Shown piece by piece: positions 1 through 8,093 of a stretch of 64,000 bases of DNA. Origin of the DNA: a bacterium 1xD42-67 (GTDB lineage: Bacteria; Bacillota; Clostridia; Oscillospirales; Oscillospiraceae); assembly GCA_003612335.1 (NCBI GenBank), contig RAYO01000005.1:124001-188000 (forward strand). Direction: 5' to 3'. Below the pieces are notes generated by a model. It did not search any database, had not been told where the DNA came from, and saw only the letters and a program-made list of their open reading frames with translations. How positions within the stretch are numbered: position 1 is the first letter of the stretch; each line of letters opens with the position of its first letter. The translations under genes were made by a program, and so were the position numbers.

Positions 1-2
1 AC

Positions 3-368
3 GGGAAGATCACCGACTTCAAGGGCACTTACCAGGAGTACTTGGCGGCGAAGGAGAAGGGGCGGCTTTCTGTGGAGAGCGGCGCTCCGGACGCCCCGCC
101 CTCCAAGGACAAGGACCGCTCTGCCCCGCCGAAAAAGCGCCCCGGCGGCACTAAGAATCTGGAGAAAGAGGTCAACGCCGCTGAGCGGGCGGTCGCGTCG
201 GCGGAGGAGCGGATGTACGACCTGGAGCAGGCGATCCAGGAGGCGTCGGCGGACTATCTGAAGCTCCAGGAGCTCTACCAGCAGCGGGAGGCTCTGGAGG
301 ACGAGCTGGCCCATCTTTATGCCCAGTGGGAGAGACTGGCAGCAGAGCTGGAGGAGGCGAAAGGATGA
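3..368 (+). CDS. ABC-F family ATPase, C-terminal end (partial)
   Basis: Only the last 121 codons are present; the gene enters from the left edge. The visible part begins with a GKITDFKGTYQEYL segment, which matches the end of the second ATPase domain of ABC-F proteins. A charged, proline-rich linker and a C-terminal coiled coil rich in Glu, Ala and Leu (roughly the last 70 residues) follow. ABC-F proteins act on the ribosome as ATP-driven translation factors or antibiotic-protection proteins; the subgroup cannot be decided without the ATPase domains. The stop codon overlaps the next start as ATGA, so the two genes are probably cotranscribed. Confidence 0.8.
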   Translation, partial: GKITDFKGTYQEYLAAKEKGRLSVESGAPDAPPSKDKDRSAPPKKRPGGTKNLEKEVNAAERAVASAEERMYDLEQAIQEASADYLKLQELYQQREALEDELAHLYAQWERLAAELEEAKG

Positions 369-985
369 CGCGGGGGAACTACAAGGGCAGACGCCGGCCT
401 GGTCTGATCCAAGTTTTCCTGGCGCTGGTCCTGGCGGGCTGCCTGTGCTTCGCCGCCCTGCTGGCTCTGGTGCTCAGCGGGGCCCGGGACGACATCCGAG
501 GTGAGCCGAAGGTCATGGTGATCCTGGGCTGTCTGATCCACAGCCAGGGCCAGCCCTCTGTCATGCTCCAGGACCGGTTGGACGAGGCGCTGGGATACCT
601 GGAGGACCACCCGGACATGACGGTAGTGGTCTCAGGAGGACAGGGGCCGGAGGAGCCCACCTCCGAAGCGCAGGCGATGGCTCATTATCTGGAACAAAAT
701 GGGTTTCCCCGGGAAAACATCCTGTTGGAAGACCAGTCCCACAACACCTGGCAGAACCTGACCTACGCCGCCCGGTGTCTGGAGGCGGCGGGGACAGATG
801 TGAAGGAGGGGATCGTCATCGTCTCCAACGGGTTCCATCTCTCTCGGGCCAGGATGCTGGCCCGACGGGCGGGGTTTGAAAATGTCTCCGTTCTGGCCGC
901 TCCCTCCAGTCATGTCCCCTCCCGGCTGAAGATGTATATCAGAGAGCCTATCGCTATGGTGAAATCCTTCGTGTTGGACAGGTGA
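365..985 (+). CDS. YdcF/SanA-type DUF218 membrane protein
   Basis: A 206-residue protein starting at the ATG that overlaps the upstream stop (ATGA). One hydrophobic segment near residues 15-40 would anchor it in the membrane with the rest outside. The body matches the DUF218 fold: PKVMVILGC strand, VVVSGGQGPEEPTSEA loop with conserved acidic residues, a HNTWQN segment and IVIVSNGFHLSRARMLARR. Family members (YdcF, ElyC, SanA) are linked to envelope integrity, but the reaction is unsettled. A longer reading frame opening at 326 lies entirely inside the preceding gene and was not used. Confidence 0.82.
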   Translation: MTRGNYKGRRRPGLIQVFLALVLAGCLCFAALLALVLSGARDDIRGEPKVMVILGCLIHSQGQPSVMLQDRLDEALGYLEDHPDMTVVVSGGQGPEEPTSEAQAMAHYLEQNGFPRENILLEDQSHNTWQNLTYAARCLEAAGTDVKEGIVIVSNGFHLSRARMLARRAGFENVSVLAAPSSHVPSRLKMYIREPIAMVKSFVLDR

Positions 986-992
986 TCCGGTC

Positions 993-1265
993 ATGTGTGA
1001 AGTGTGTCAAAGAGTGATCTTGCGCAAAGGATTCCGCTCCCCGCAGGACTATTTGGACTGCCTGAGTTACCTCCAGGAGCTGATCGACAGCGGAGACTTC
1101 GAGCTGGAGTCGGGCACCTGTGACCTGGACAAGGTGAAAGGGCCGGATGGCTGCTGGATGGACGATATGATCGGCCACGTCATCCGCTGTAGATCCTGTA
1201 GGCAGGCGTTTACCTGCTCTGCCTGCACCTATCGGGGCGGAGGCAGCTTCCGCAAGGGACGTTGA
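993..1265 (+). CDS. Small cysteine-rich hypothetical protein
   Basis: A 90-residue protein not recognised by name. Two CxxC knuckles near the C-terminus (CRSC and CSAC, about residues 68-79) plus CEVC at residues 2-5 suggest a small zinc- or metal-binding fold; the tail is basic and glycine-rich. It follows the DUF218 gene by 7 bases with a GGACAGGTGA ribosome site, so it may belong to the same transcript. No function is claimed. Confidence 0.6.
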   Translation: MCEVCQRVILRKGFRSPQDYLDCLSYLQELIDSGDFELESGTCDLDKVKGPDGCWMDDMIGHVIRCRSCRQAFTCSACTYRGGGSFRKGR

Positions 1266-1311
1266 TCATTTGACCGGGCGGACGGATACGCCTTAGAGTG
1301 CACCCCCAAAG

Positions 1312-1371
1312 GCCCCTTTTGAAAGGGGCTGTCATCCGCTTCGCGGATGTCACCTCCTTTCAAAAGGAGGT
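1312..1371. repeat. Three consecutive short hairpins before prfA
   Basis: Three near-perfect palindromes follow one another: 1312-1329 (8-bp stem, 2-base loop), 1333-1349 (7-bp stem, TTC loop) and 1352-1371 (9-bp stem, CA loop). The outer two hairpins are similar, built on CCCCTTT/AAAGGGG and CCTCCTTT/AAAGGAGG. No T-tract follows, so this is more like an intergenic palindromic repeat element than a terminator. It ends 37 bases before the prfA start. Confidence 0.7.
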
Positions 1372-1408
1372 CTGCAGGGGACGAGAGAGCGAACGAGGAG
1401 GGCTGTCA

Positions 1409-2467
1409 ATGCTGGACAAGCTGAACGCCATCGAGGCGAGATACAGTCAGATCGAGGCCCGGCTGGGGGCGTCGGAGACCTACGATGACCCGGCACTGGT
1501 GGCCAAACTGAACAAGGAACAGGCAGAGCTCCAGCCCCTGGTGGACACCTTCCGCACCTACCGGCGGACCTTGGATGCCCGGGACCAGGCGGAAGCGCTG
1601 ATGTCCGACCCAGAGATGAAAGAGCTGGCTCAGGAGGAGCACCGGCAGGCCCTGGAGGATCTGCCCCGTCTGGAGCGCGAGCTCCAGATCCTGCTGCTGC
1701 CCCGGGATCCTAACGACGGCAAGGACGTCATCGTGGAGATCCGCGCCGGGGTGGGCGGGGAGGAGGCAGCGCTCTTTGCCCACTCCCTCTACCGCATGTA
1801 TACCATGTATGCCGAGTCCAAAGGGTGGCGCATCGAGGTGGATTCTGCCAGTGAGACAGAGTTGGGCGGCGTAAAGGAGATCATCTTTACAGTGGAGGGG
1901 GACGGCGCATGGTCCCGCTTCAAGTTCGAGAGCGGCGTACACCGGGTCCAGCGGGTGCCTGAGACCGAGTCCGGAGGCAGGGTCCACACCTCCACCGTGA
2001 CGGTGGCCGTCCTCCCTGAGATGGAGACGGCAGATGTGAAGCTGGACCCCGCCGATATCGAGATGCAGGTCTTCCGCTCCTCCGGGGCGGGGGGCCAGCA
2101 CGTGAACAAGACATCCTCCGCTGTTCGGCTGATCCACAGGCCCACTGGCACGGTGGTGGAGTGCCAGCAGGAACGCAGCCAGTTCCAGAACCGGGATAAG
2201 GCAATGCGTCTGCTGGCCTCCCGGCTGTATGAGGCAGAGCAGGAGAAGATCGTGGGCGAGTACACCCAGCAGCGCCGCAGCCAAGTGGGCTCCGGGATGC
2301 GCAATGAGCGGATCCGGACCTACAATTTCCCTCAGGGCCGGGTCACCGACCACCGGATCGGCCTGACACTGTATAAGATAGACCAGGTGATGGACGGGGC
2401 GCTGGACGAGATCGTCGATGCTCTGGCCGCCGACCACCAGGCGGAGCTGCTGAAGGAGCAGGGCTGA
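1409..2467 (+). CDS. prfA: Peptide chain release factor 1
   Basis: RF1 reads UAA and UAG in the ribosomal A site and triggers peptide release. The 352-residue protein is of normal length. It shows the stop-codon-reading P-E-T tripeptide at residues 184-186, within RVPETESGGRVHTS, and the catalytic GGQ at 228-230 within SSGAGGQHVNKTSSAVRL, whose Gln is the usual methylation target. I chose ATG 1409 because GAGGAGGG lies just upstream and MLDKLNAIEARY matches the family N-terminus; an in-frame extension to 1298 would translate the hairpin element. No methyltransferase (prmC) is adjacent. Confidence 0.97.
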   Translation: MLDKLNAIEARYSQIEARLGASETYDDPALVAKLNKEQAELQPLVDTFRTYRRTLDARDQAEALMSDPEMKELAQEEHRQALEDLPRLERELQILLLPRDPNDGKDVIVEIRAGVGGEEAALFAHSLYRMYTMYAESKGWRIEVDSASETELGGVKEIIFTVEGDGAWSRFKFESGVHRVQRVPETESGGRVHTSTVTVAVLPEMETADVKLDPADIEMQVFRSSGAGGQHVNKTSSAVRLIHRPTGTVVECQQERSQFQNRDKAMRLLASRLYEAEQEKIVGEYTQQRRSQVGSGMRNERIRTYNFPQGRVTDHRIGLTLYKIDQVMDGALDEIVDALAADHQAELLKEQG

Positions 2468-2495
2468 GATGGGGATCGGCATGTTGATGATGTTT

Positions 2496-2526
2496 TGTGG
2501 GACCTGCTCCCTGAGCAGGTCCTACA
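2496..2526. repeat. Hairpin after prfA
   Basis: A 13-bp stem (one G-T pair) with loop CCCTG, starting TGTGGGACC and ending GGTCCTACA. No T-tract follows, so termination is uncertain. The outer arms (TGTRGG/CCTACA) resemble those of the hairpin at 6515-6543, which suggests a dispersed palindromic repeat. Confidence 0.55.
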
Positions 2527-2561
2527 AAGAACGAGCTGAGTAAGGAAAAGGAGCGATTTTT

Positions 2562-2819
2562 ATGGAGATGTATATCCATTACAAGGCCCTCCCCGAGGGG
2601 AAGTCCCTGACCGATGTGGTGGGGGAGCTGAACGAGGTGCTGGAGGATGTGGGCGCTGTCTGCGGCGGTGAGACCGGGCGGATCGACCTGGACCTGGAGG
2701 ACGAGCGAGCCAACCCGAAGCATGCTCAGATGGCAGTGAAAGCCTACCTCCAGCGGGCCGTGTTCCCCCCAGATACCACTGTGGAGATCGGCTGTATGGA
2801 GATCGGTATCTACGAATGA
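2562..2819 (+). CDS. Hypothetical protein, 85 residues
   Basis: Preceded by a good AAAAGGAG site. The protein is acidic and mixed alpha/beta with no membrane segment or catalytic motif that I recognise. It lies between prfA and an HAD phosphatase on the same strand with a 19-base gap to the latter, so cotranscription is likely. Codon use is like its neighbours. Function unknown. Confidence 0.6.
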   Translation: MEMYIHYKALPEGKSLTDVVGELNEVLEDVGAVCGGETGRIDLDLEDERANPKHAQMAVKAYLQRAVFPPDTTVEIGCMEIGIYE

Positions 2820-2838
2820 GCTGGCGGGGTGATCCTCA

Positions 2839-3513
2839 ATGTACAAACATGTTATTTTCGACCTGGACGGCACCCTTTTGAACACTCTGGAGGACCTGGC
2901 CGACGCCACCAACTGGGTGTGTGTCCAGCACGGCTGGCCTGTCCATACGGTGGAGGAATTCAAATACTTCGTGGGCAACGGCGCCCCGAAGCTGCTGGAA
3001 CGGGTGGTCCCGTCCGGAGTGGAGATCACCGACGCACTGCGCCGGATGACCCTGGCAGAGTTCACAGAGCGTTACAACGCCCACAAGGAGGACAAGACCA
3101 CGGTATATCCCGGGATGGAGCTGGCCCTGGCCCGGCTGAAGGAGGCGGGGCTGGTCTTGGCTGTCCTGTCTAATAAGCCGCACGAGGCCGCCTGGCCTGT
3201 GGTGGACCGGTACTACCCTGGCATCTTCACCACCGTTCAGGGGGCGCTGCCCGATGTGCCTGTCAAGCCAGACCCCACCCTGCTGCATAAACTGATGGAG
3301 GAGTTGGGCGCGTCCCCGGCAGATACTCTTTTCGTGGGGGACAGCAATGTGGACATCCGGACCGCAAAGAACGGCGGGCTCACCAGCTGCGGGGTGCTGT
3401 GGGGCTTCCGGACCCGTCAGGAACTGGAGACGGAAGGAGCGGACCACATCGCAGAGGATCCAGTACAGCTGATGGATATCATCTTGGGGTCTGGGAGTGA
3501 ACATGTGATATGA
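2839..3513 (+). CDS. HAD-family phosphatase (phosphoglycolate phosphatase-like)
   Basis: A haloacid-dehalogenase hydrolase, 224 residues. Motif I is DLDGT with nucleophile Asp8 and acid/base Asp10; the motif II region is AVLSNKPH; motif IV is VGDSNVD with Gly167-Asp168 and Asp172. The helical cap between motifs I and II is of the Gph/PGPase (subclass IA) type, so a phosphate monoester such as phosphoglycolate or another small sugar phosphate is the likely substrate; sequence alone does not fix it. The stop overlaps the next start by 4 bases. Confidence 0.88.
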   Translation: MYKHVIFDLDGTLLNTLEDLADATNWVCVQHGWPVHTVEEFKYFVGNGAPKLLERVVPSGVEITDALRRMTLAEFTERYNAHKEDKTTVYPGMELALARLKEAGLVLAVLSNKPHEAAWPVVDRYYPGIFTTVQGALPDVPVKPDPTLLHKLMEELGASPADTLFVGDSNVDIRTAKNGGLTSCGVLWGFRTRQELETEGADHIAEDPVQLMDIILGSGSEHVI

Positions 3514-4598
3514 AGACAGAACTGTTGACGGCTCAGGATGTGGACCGGGCGGCTGAGCTCCTGCGCGCCGGCGGGCTGGTGGGCATCCCCACCGAGACGG
3601 TGTACGGCCTGGGGGCCAACGGCCTGTCCGCCATGGCGGTACGGGGGATCTTCCAGGCCAAAGGCCGCCCCCAAGACAACCCGCTGATCCTCCACATCCC
3701 GGATGCAGCCTGGCTCACAAACTACTGTGAGGACATCCCGGACACCGCCTGGCGGCTGGCGGACCGGTTCTGGCCTGGTCCGCTGACCATGGTGCTCCAA
3801 TGTAAAAAGCGGACACCGGAGGAGCTGGAGGAGCTGAAAAAGGGGCCGATCTGTTCTATGACCCATTTCGACCGCCACATCATCCCTGACGTGGTCACCG
3901 CCGGACTGGATACAGTGGGGATCCGCTGCCCAGACCACAGTCTGTGCCGGGCCATCATCCAACGGGCAGGAGTGCCGGTGGCCGCTCCCTCGGGCAACAC
4001 CTCGGGCCGTCCCAGCCCCACTACGGCTCAGCATATGCTGAAGGACATGGGCGGGAAGATCGACGCCATCGTGGACGGCGGTCCCTGCCAGGTGGGAGTG
4101 GAATCCACCATCGTGGACCTGACCTGTACGCCGCCCCGGCTGCTCCGGCCCGGCGGGATCCCTCTGGAGGAGCTGCGCAGCGTGCTGACTGAGATCGAAG
4201 TGGATCCAGTGGTGATCCGTCCCATCGGGGAGGGGGAACAGCCCCGGGCCCCTGGGATGAAATACCGCCACTACGCCCCCAAAGCTCCGATCACTGTGGT
4301 CAAGGGCCCTCCGGAGCGCAGTGCGGCCTATATCCTCGCCCACCTGTCCAACACCTACTGGGATGGGGTGATCTGCTTCGACGAGTACACCCATCTATAC
4401 CAGAGCCATCCGGTGGAGCAGCTGGGCGCCGCTCGGGATCGGTGGGAGCAGGCGCGGCGGCTCTTCAACGCCCTGCGGGCCATGGATGAGGCGGGCGTCA
4501 AGCATATCTGGGCCCAGTGTCCCGATACTGAGGGCATGGGTCTGGCGGTGGTCAACCGGCTGGATAAGGCGGCGGGCTTTCGAATCGTGGAGGTGTGA
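3510..4598 (+). CDS. L-threonylcarbamoyladenylate synthase (Sua5/YwlC/TsaC)
   Basis: Makes threonylcarbamoyl-AMP from threonine, bicarbonate and ATP, the first step of tRNA t6A37 synthesis. The YrdC domain shows IPTETVYGLG, the KGRP signature at Lys51-Pro54 and SGNTSGR at 161-167. The C-terminal third (about residues 230-362) is a Sua5-type domain, entered through APGMKYRHYAPKAP, the linker typical of Sua5. At 362 residues it is a full Sua5-type enzyme. The YrdC domain carries extra residues (KKRTPEELEELKKGPICSM, about 95-113) before the VTAGLDTVGIRCPDH strand. A TsaD-like paralogue lies at 31.9 kb and the downstream t6A-modifying TcdA at 10.2 kb. Confidence 0.93.
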   Translation: MKTELLTAQDVDRAAELLRAGGLVGIPTETVYGLGANGLSAMAVRGIFQAKGRPQDNPLILHIPDAAWLTNYCEDIPDTAWRLADRFWPGPLTMVLQCKKRTPEELEELKKGPICSMTHFDRHIIPDVVTAGLDTVGIRCPDHSLCRAIIQRAGVPVAAPSGNTSGRPSPTTAQHMLKDMGGKIDAIVDGGPCQVGVESTIVDLTCTPPRLLRPGGIPLEELRSVLTEIEVDPVVIRPIGEGEQPRAPGMKYRHYAPKAPITVVKGPPERSAAYILAHLSNTYWDGVICFDEYTHLYQSHPVEQLGAARDRWEQARRLFNALRAMDEAGVKHIWAQCPDTEGMGLAVVNRLDKAAGFRIVEV

Positions 4599-4601
4599 CA
4601 T

Positions 4602-5192
4602 TTGATCGTCCTAGGGATCACCGGCCCCACCGGGTCGGGGAAGACCACCTTCCTCCGGGAGGTGGAGAAGCTGGGGGGCGGGACCATCGACTGCGACGCC
4701 GTCTACCACGAATCGTTGAAAAGTGATATCACTTTACAGAATTTGCTGGAGAAGGAGTTCGGACCTCTCCGGGACGAGGCAGGCGCCATCGACCGAAAAA
4801 AGTTGGGGGCGGTGGTCTTCCACGACCCAGAAAAGCTGGAGGCCCTCAACTCCATCGCCTGGGGGACGGTGACGGACCGGGTCCGCGCCCTGCTGGAGGC
4901 GTACTGCGGACAGGGGAGGGCCCTAGCCGCAGTGGATGCCATCGCCCTGCTGGAGAGCCCCTTGAAGGAGCTGTGTCAACTGACCGTGGCTGTCCTGGCC
5001 CCCCAAGAGGTGCGGGTGCGCCGCATCATGGCTCGAGAAGGGATCTCTGAGGACTACGCCTGGGCCCGAGTGAAGGCCCAGAAGCCGGATGGTTATTTTT
5101 CCCAAAACTGCGACTATACTTTGATCAACGACTGTTCCGATGCGGAAGGATTTTCCCAAAAGGCGCGGGCCTTGTTGGAGGAGCTTCTATGA
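4602..5192 (+). CDS. coaE: Dephospho-CoA kinase
   Basis: Catalyses the last step of coenzyme A synthesis, phosphorylation of dephospho-CoA. The P-loop GPTGSGKT is at residues 8-15, followed by the family IDCDAVYH motif and the later RRIMAREGIS lid segment. Length 196 is typical. Translation starts at TTG 4602, three bases after the tsaC stop, with GGAGG well placed inside the preceding gene's end; no ATG fits. The stop overlaps the next gene as ATGA. Confidence 0.92.
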   Translation: MIVLGITGPTGSGKTTFLREVEKLGGGTIDCDAVYHESLKSDITLQNLLEKEFGPLRDEAGAIDRKKLGAVVFHDPEKLEALNSIAWGTVTDRVRALLEAYCGQGRALAAVDAIALLESPLKELCQLTVAVLAPQEVRVRRIMAREGISEDYAWARVKAQKPDGYFSQNCDYTLINDCSDAEGFSQKARALLEELL

Positions 5193-5926
5193 TGGGACTT
5201 TTTTCGATTCCCCTGCACACCAGCTGGACGGTATGGAAAAATGACCGGACAGGGGGTCTGGAGCTTCGATCTCAGCACCGGGAACAAAAGAGCTGGCATC
5301 GGTATCAGGACTACGACCTGTCCCTTTGCCTTTGGGAGGAGTCGGGGTACCGCCTGACCCTCACGGTGTCGCCTAAAAGTGGGGAGCGCCGGCAGCTGGC
5401 GGCGTGCTGTGTCCAGGGACCGGAGGCCCTGCCGGAAAAGCTGTCTCTGTTCCAAGCTATGTCGAGCCCGAGCTGCTGGCGGGAAGAGGATCGGACTTGG
5501 ATCGCCGGCCTATGGGAGGCGGAGCGGCAGCGTCTGGGCACCCGGCATATCCGGCAGATGGGGCCGCCCCGGCCGCCTGTGCCGGTGGATCTCGTCCCAT
5601 TAAAGATCCCGGCGGCCTGGAACACCTTTGACTGCGACTACCTTCAGCCGGACTTTTCGGTAAGATCTCTGGCCCCGGCGAGGGAACGCCCACAGCTCCA
5701 CTGGGAACGGGATATCGCGATGTTCGTCAACAAGGCGCCGGAGCCCGCGCTCTGCCTGGACCTGGAGGACTGGTCCGGCGAGGACATGCGTACTGCCGCC
5801 TTTCGGGTCCACCTCTACCATTGGACGGAGGAGGGGCCAGAGACGCTGGGGGAGGAGATGACTCGAGACCCCCGGCGGGCGGTGGAGAAGTTGGAAGAAT
5901 GTTTCCTGTGGGAGGAGATCTCATGA
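5189..5926 (+). CDS. Hypothetical protein, 245 residues
   Basis: Unrecognised. The start overlaps the coaE stop (ATGATG; RBS GGAGGAG) and its own stop overlaps the next start, so it sits in a translationally coupled run. The protein is soluble and tryptophan-rich (motifs TSWTVWKND, SCWREED, HLYHWTEEG). It has no signal peptide and no catalytic signature I can name. The following gene is also Trp-rich and unknown, so the pair may work together. Confidence 0.6.
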   Translation: MMGLFSIPLHTSWTVWKNDRTGGLELRSQHREQKSWHRYQDYDLSLCLWEESGYRLTLTVSPKSGERRQLAACCVQGPEALPEKLSLFQAMSSPSCWREEDRTWIAGLWEAERQRLGTRHIRQMGPPRPPVPVDLVPLKIPAAWNTFDCDYLQPDFSVRSLAPARERPQLHWERDIAMFVNKAPEPALCLDLEDWSGEDMRTAAFRVHLYHWTEEGPETLGEEMTRDPRRAVEKLEECFLWEEIS

Positions 5927-6495
5927 ATCACAGCGACGATAAGGGCTGGAACTACCCGTTTGAGACCTTGCCCGAGTGGCGGGAAAAGGAGATCTTCCAT
6001 TTATGGGAGCATCCAGGGTCCGATACTGCCTGCGTGATCTACCACGAGACCGAATTGAGAGGGATGAGCGATTGGACCGGAGCGATCGCGCTGCTCAAAA
6101 ATAAAGCGGAGCCCAAGCTCCTGTTTGCTGAGATCGGCTATGATACCCCGGACCGGGGCCCGGCTTACAGCGAAAATGGGCAGTTCCTCTGTCTGAAGAC
6201 CTACTTTTGGTGCGATGGTCAGGAGACGACCGCATTTCTGATCTTGGATATGCTCCAGGAGCGGTTCTCCTTCTGTGACGCCGGCCCTATCGGTTATCAC
6301 TATACCGTGATCGAAAAAACGCCGGATTCCTTTTGTCTGGAGGTGACTCCCTTCACGCTTTCTCTGCATAAGGGAGAGAGGGAGGTGGAGGAGCTGGTGC
6401 CAATCCCGCTCCAAATGGACCGGCAGACCTGGCGGCCTTTTTCTGAACTGCATGATTATCCGGGCTGGTGGAAAAAATGGAGGGTGAAAAAGTGA
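5923..6495 (+). CDS. Hypothetical protein, 190 residues
   Basis: Start chosen at ATG 5923, overlapping the previous stop and preceded by GGGAGGAG; in-frame codons further upstream lie inside the preceding gene. Soluble, beta-rich by appearance, with many aromatic residues and a basic C-terminus (WWKKWRVKK). Not recognised. Paired with the preceding unknown gene and closed by the hairpin at 6515-6543. Confidence 0.6.
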   Translation: MNHSDDKGWNYPFETLPEWREKEIFHLWEHPGSDTACVIYHETELRGMSDWTGAIALLKNKAEPKLLFAEIGYDTPDRGPAYSENGQFLCLKTYFWCDGQETTAFLILDMLQERFSFCDAGPIGYHYTVIEKTPDSFCLEVTPFTLSLHKGEREVEELVPIPLQMDRQTWRPFSELHDYPGWWKKWRVKK

Positions 6496-6514
6496 AAGAA
6501 GTTTAAAATATTTC

Positions 6515-6543
6515 TGTAGGGGCGCACACTGTGCGCCCCTACA
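6515..6543. repeat. Perfect 13-bp hairpin, TGTAGGGGCGCAC type
   Basis: Perfect inverted repeat with a 3-base loop between an unknown gene and the M18 aminopeptidase. It lacks a clear T-tract. The TGTAGGGGCG...CGCCCCTACA form is seen as a dispersed intergenic repeat in related clostridia (recollection, not checked). The hairpins at 2496-2526 and 42174-42203 share parts of it. Confidence 0.65.
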
Positions 6544-6595
6544 TGAAAATCTGCAAATGGGACGTGCCCCAAAATACGACTAGGAGGTTATTTTT

Positions 6596-8011
6596 ATGAG
6601 CGAGGAAATGAAAGAACAGACCCGAGGTGAGCACCTGCGCAAGGCGCTGCTCTACGACAAGAAGAACGGCTACGACCGGCTGGCCGACGGCGAGCAGGAG
6701 GCCATCGAGGCCTACTGCACCGGCTACAAGCAGTTCCTGGACGCGGGCAAGACCGAGCGGGAGTGCGTAGACCGGACCATCGCCCTGGCGGAGAACGCCG
6801 GTTTTCGGCCCTATGTCCGGGGGACGGAGCTGAAGCCGGGGGACAAGGTCTACCGGGTGAACCGGGGCAAGGCGGTGACCCTGGCAGTGATCGGCCGGAA
6901 GGGCTTGGACCATGGGGCCCGGATCGGCGCGGCCCACATCGACTCCCCCCGGCTGGATCTGAAGCAGAATCCCCTCTATGAGACCGATGAGCTGGCGTTC
7001 CTCAAGACCCACTACTACGGTGGGATCCGCAAGTACCAATGGGTGACCATCCCCCTGGAGCTCCATGGTGTGATCGTCCTGAAGAGCGGTCAGACCATCC
7101 GGATATCCATCGGCAATGGGGAGGGGGACCCTCTGTTCACCATCGACGATCTGCTCCCTCACCTGGGAGTGGAACAGTCCAAAAAGCCCCTGGGGGAGGC
7201 CATCCCCGGCGAGAGCCTGAACATTTTGGTGGGCAGCCGGCCACTGGCCGATGACGAGGGCAAGGATCGGGTGAAGCTGGCTGCTCTGGAGCTGCTGAAC
7301 CGGAAATATGGCATCACAGAGGAGGATTTCATCTCTGCTGAGCTGTGCGCTGTCCCCGCTTTCAACGCCTGTGACATCGGCTTCGACCGCTCCCTCATCG
7401 GCGCCTACGGTCATGACGACCGGGTGTGTGCCTACGCCTGCCTGTCCGCGATCCTCCAGCTCGATCCTCCCGAATACACCGCCGTGTGTATGCTGGCCGA
7501 CAAGGAAGAGATCGGCTCCGAGGGGGTCACCGGGATGAAGTCCGCCGCCTTCGATACCTTCATGACCGACCTGTGTCAGGCCCAGGGGGTGCCTTTGCGG
7601 GCCTGTTATGAGAGGTCCTTCTGCCTGTCCGCCGACGTCACCGCCGCCTTCGATCCCAATTTTGCCGATGTGTATGAGAAGCGCAACAGCGCTTTCGTCA
7701 ACTACGGTCTGGGCCTGTGCAAATATACCGGGGCCCGGGGCAAATCCGGTGCCTCTGATGCCTCCGCCGAGGTGGTGGCTCGGGTGCGCCGGGTGCTGGA
7801 CGACGCCAGCGTGGTCTGGCAGATGGCCGAGCTGGGCAAGGTGGACGCCGGCGGCGGCGGCACCGTGGCCGCCTATATGGCCCAGCGGGATATCGACACC
7901 TTGGACGCCGGGGTCCCTGTCCTGTCTATGCACGCCCCCTTCGAGACAGTGGGAAAGCTGGACTGCTATATGACCTTCAAGGGGATGAAGGCGCTCTTTG
8001 AAGAAGTGTAA
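6596..8011 (+). CDS. M18 family aminopeptidase
   Basis: A dizinc aminopeptidase of the aspartyl/leucyl aminopeptidase (M18, TET) family, 471 residues, expected to trim peptides in the cytoplasm as a large oligomer. Visible metal and catalytic motifs are AAHIDSPRLDLK with His114 and Asp116, GHDDRVCAYA, DKEEIGSEG with the catalytic Glu pair, and the late MHAPFE histidine region. The start has TAGGAGG upstream. It is monocistronic in appearance, closed by the terminator at 8015-8044. Confidence 0.93.
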   Translation: MSEEMKEQTRGEHLRKALLYDKKNGYDRLADGEQEAIEAYCTGYKQFLDAGKTERECVDRTIALAENAGFRPYVRGTELKPGDKVYRVNRGKAVTLAVIGRKGLDHGARIGAAHIDSPRLDLKQNPLYETDELAFLKTHYYGGIRKYQWVTIPLELHGVIVLKSGQTIRISIGNGEGDPLFTIDDLLPHLGVEQSKKPLGEAIPGESLNILVGSRPLADDEGKDRVKLAALELLNRKYGITEEDFISAELCAVPAFNACDIGFDRSLIGAYGHDDRVCAYACLSAILQLDPPEYTAVCMLADKEEIGSEGVTGMKSAAFDTFMTDLCQAQGVPLRACYERSFCLSADVTAAFDPNFADVYEKRNSAFVNYGLGLCKYTGARGKSGASDASAEVVARVRRVLDDASVVWQMAELGKVDAGGGGTVAAYMAQRDIDTLDAGVPVLSMHAPFETVGKLDCYMTFKGMKALFEEV

Positions 8012-8014
8012 AGG

Positions 8015-8044
8015 AAAAGGGCCTGTCATCTGACAGGCCCTTTT
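8015..8044 (+). terminator. Rho-independent terminator after M18 aminopeptidase
   Basis: Stem AAAAGGGCCTGTC / GACAGGCCCTTTT around an ATCT loop, four bases after the stop. The A and T runs make it work in both directions in principle. A near copy of the stem recurs at 8594-8620. Confidence 0.9.
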
Positions 8045-8093
8045 GGGGCGAGGAAAGGATCACTGCATGAAAGATCGGCAAGGAGGAGACAAA

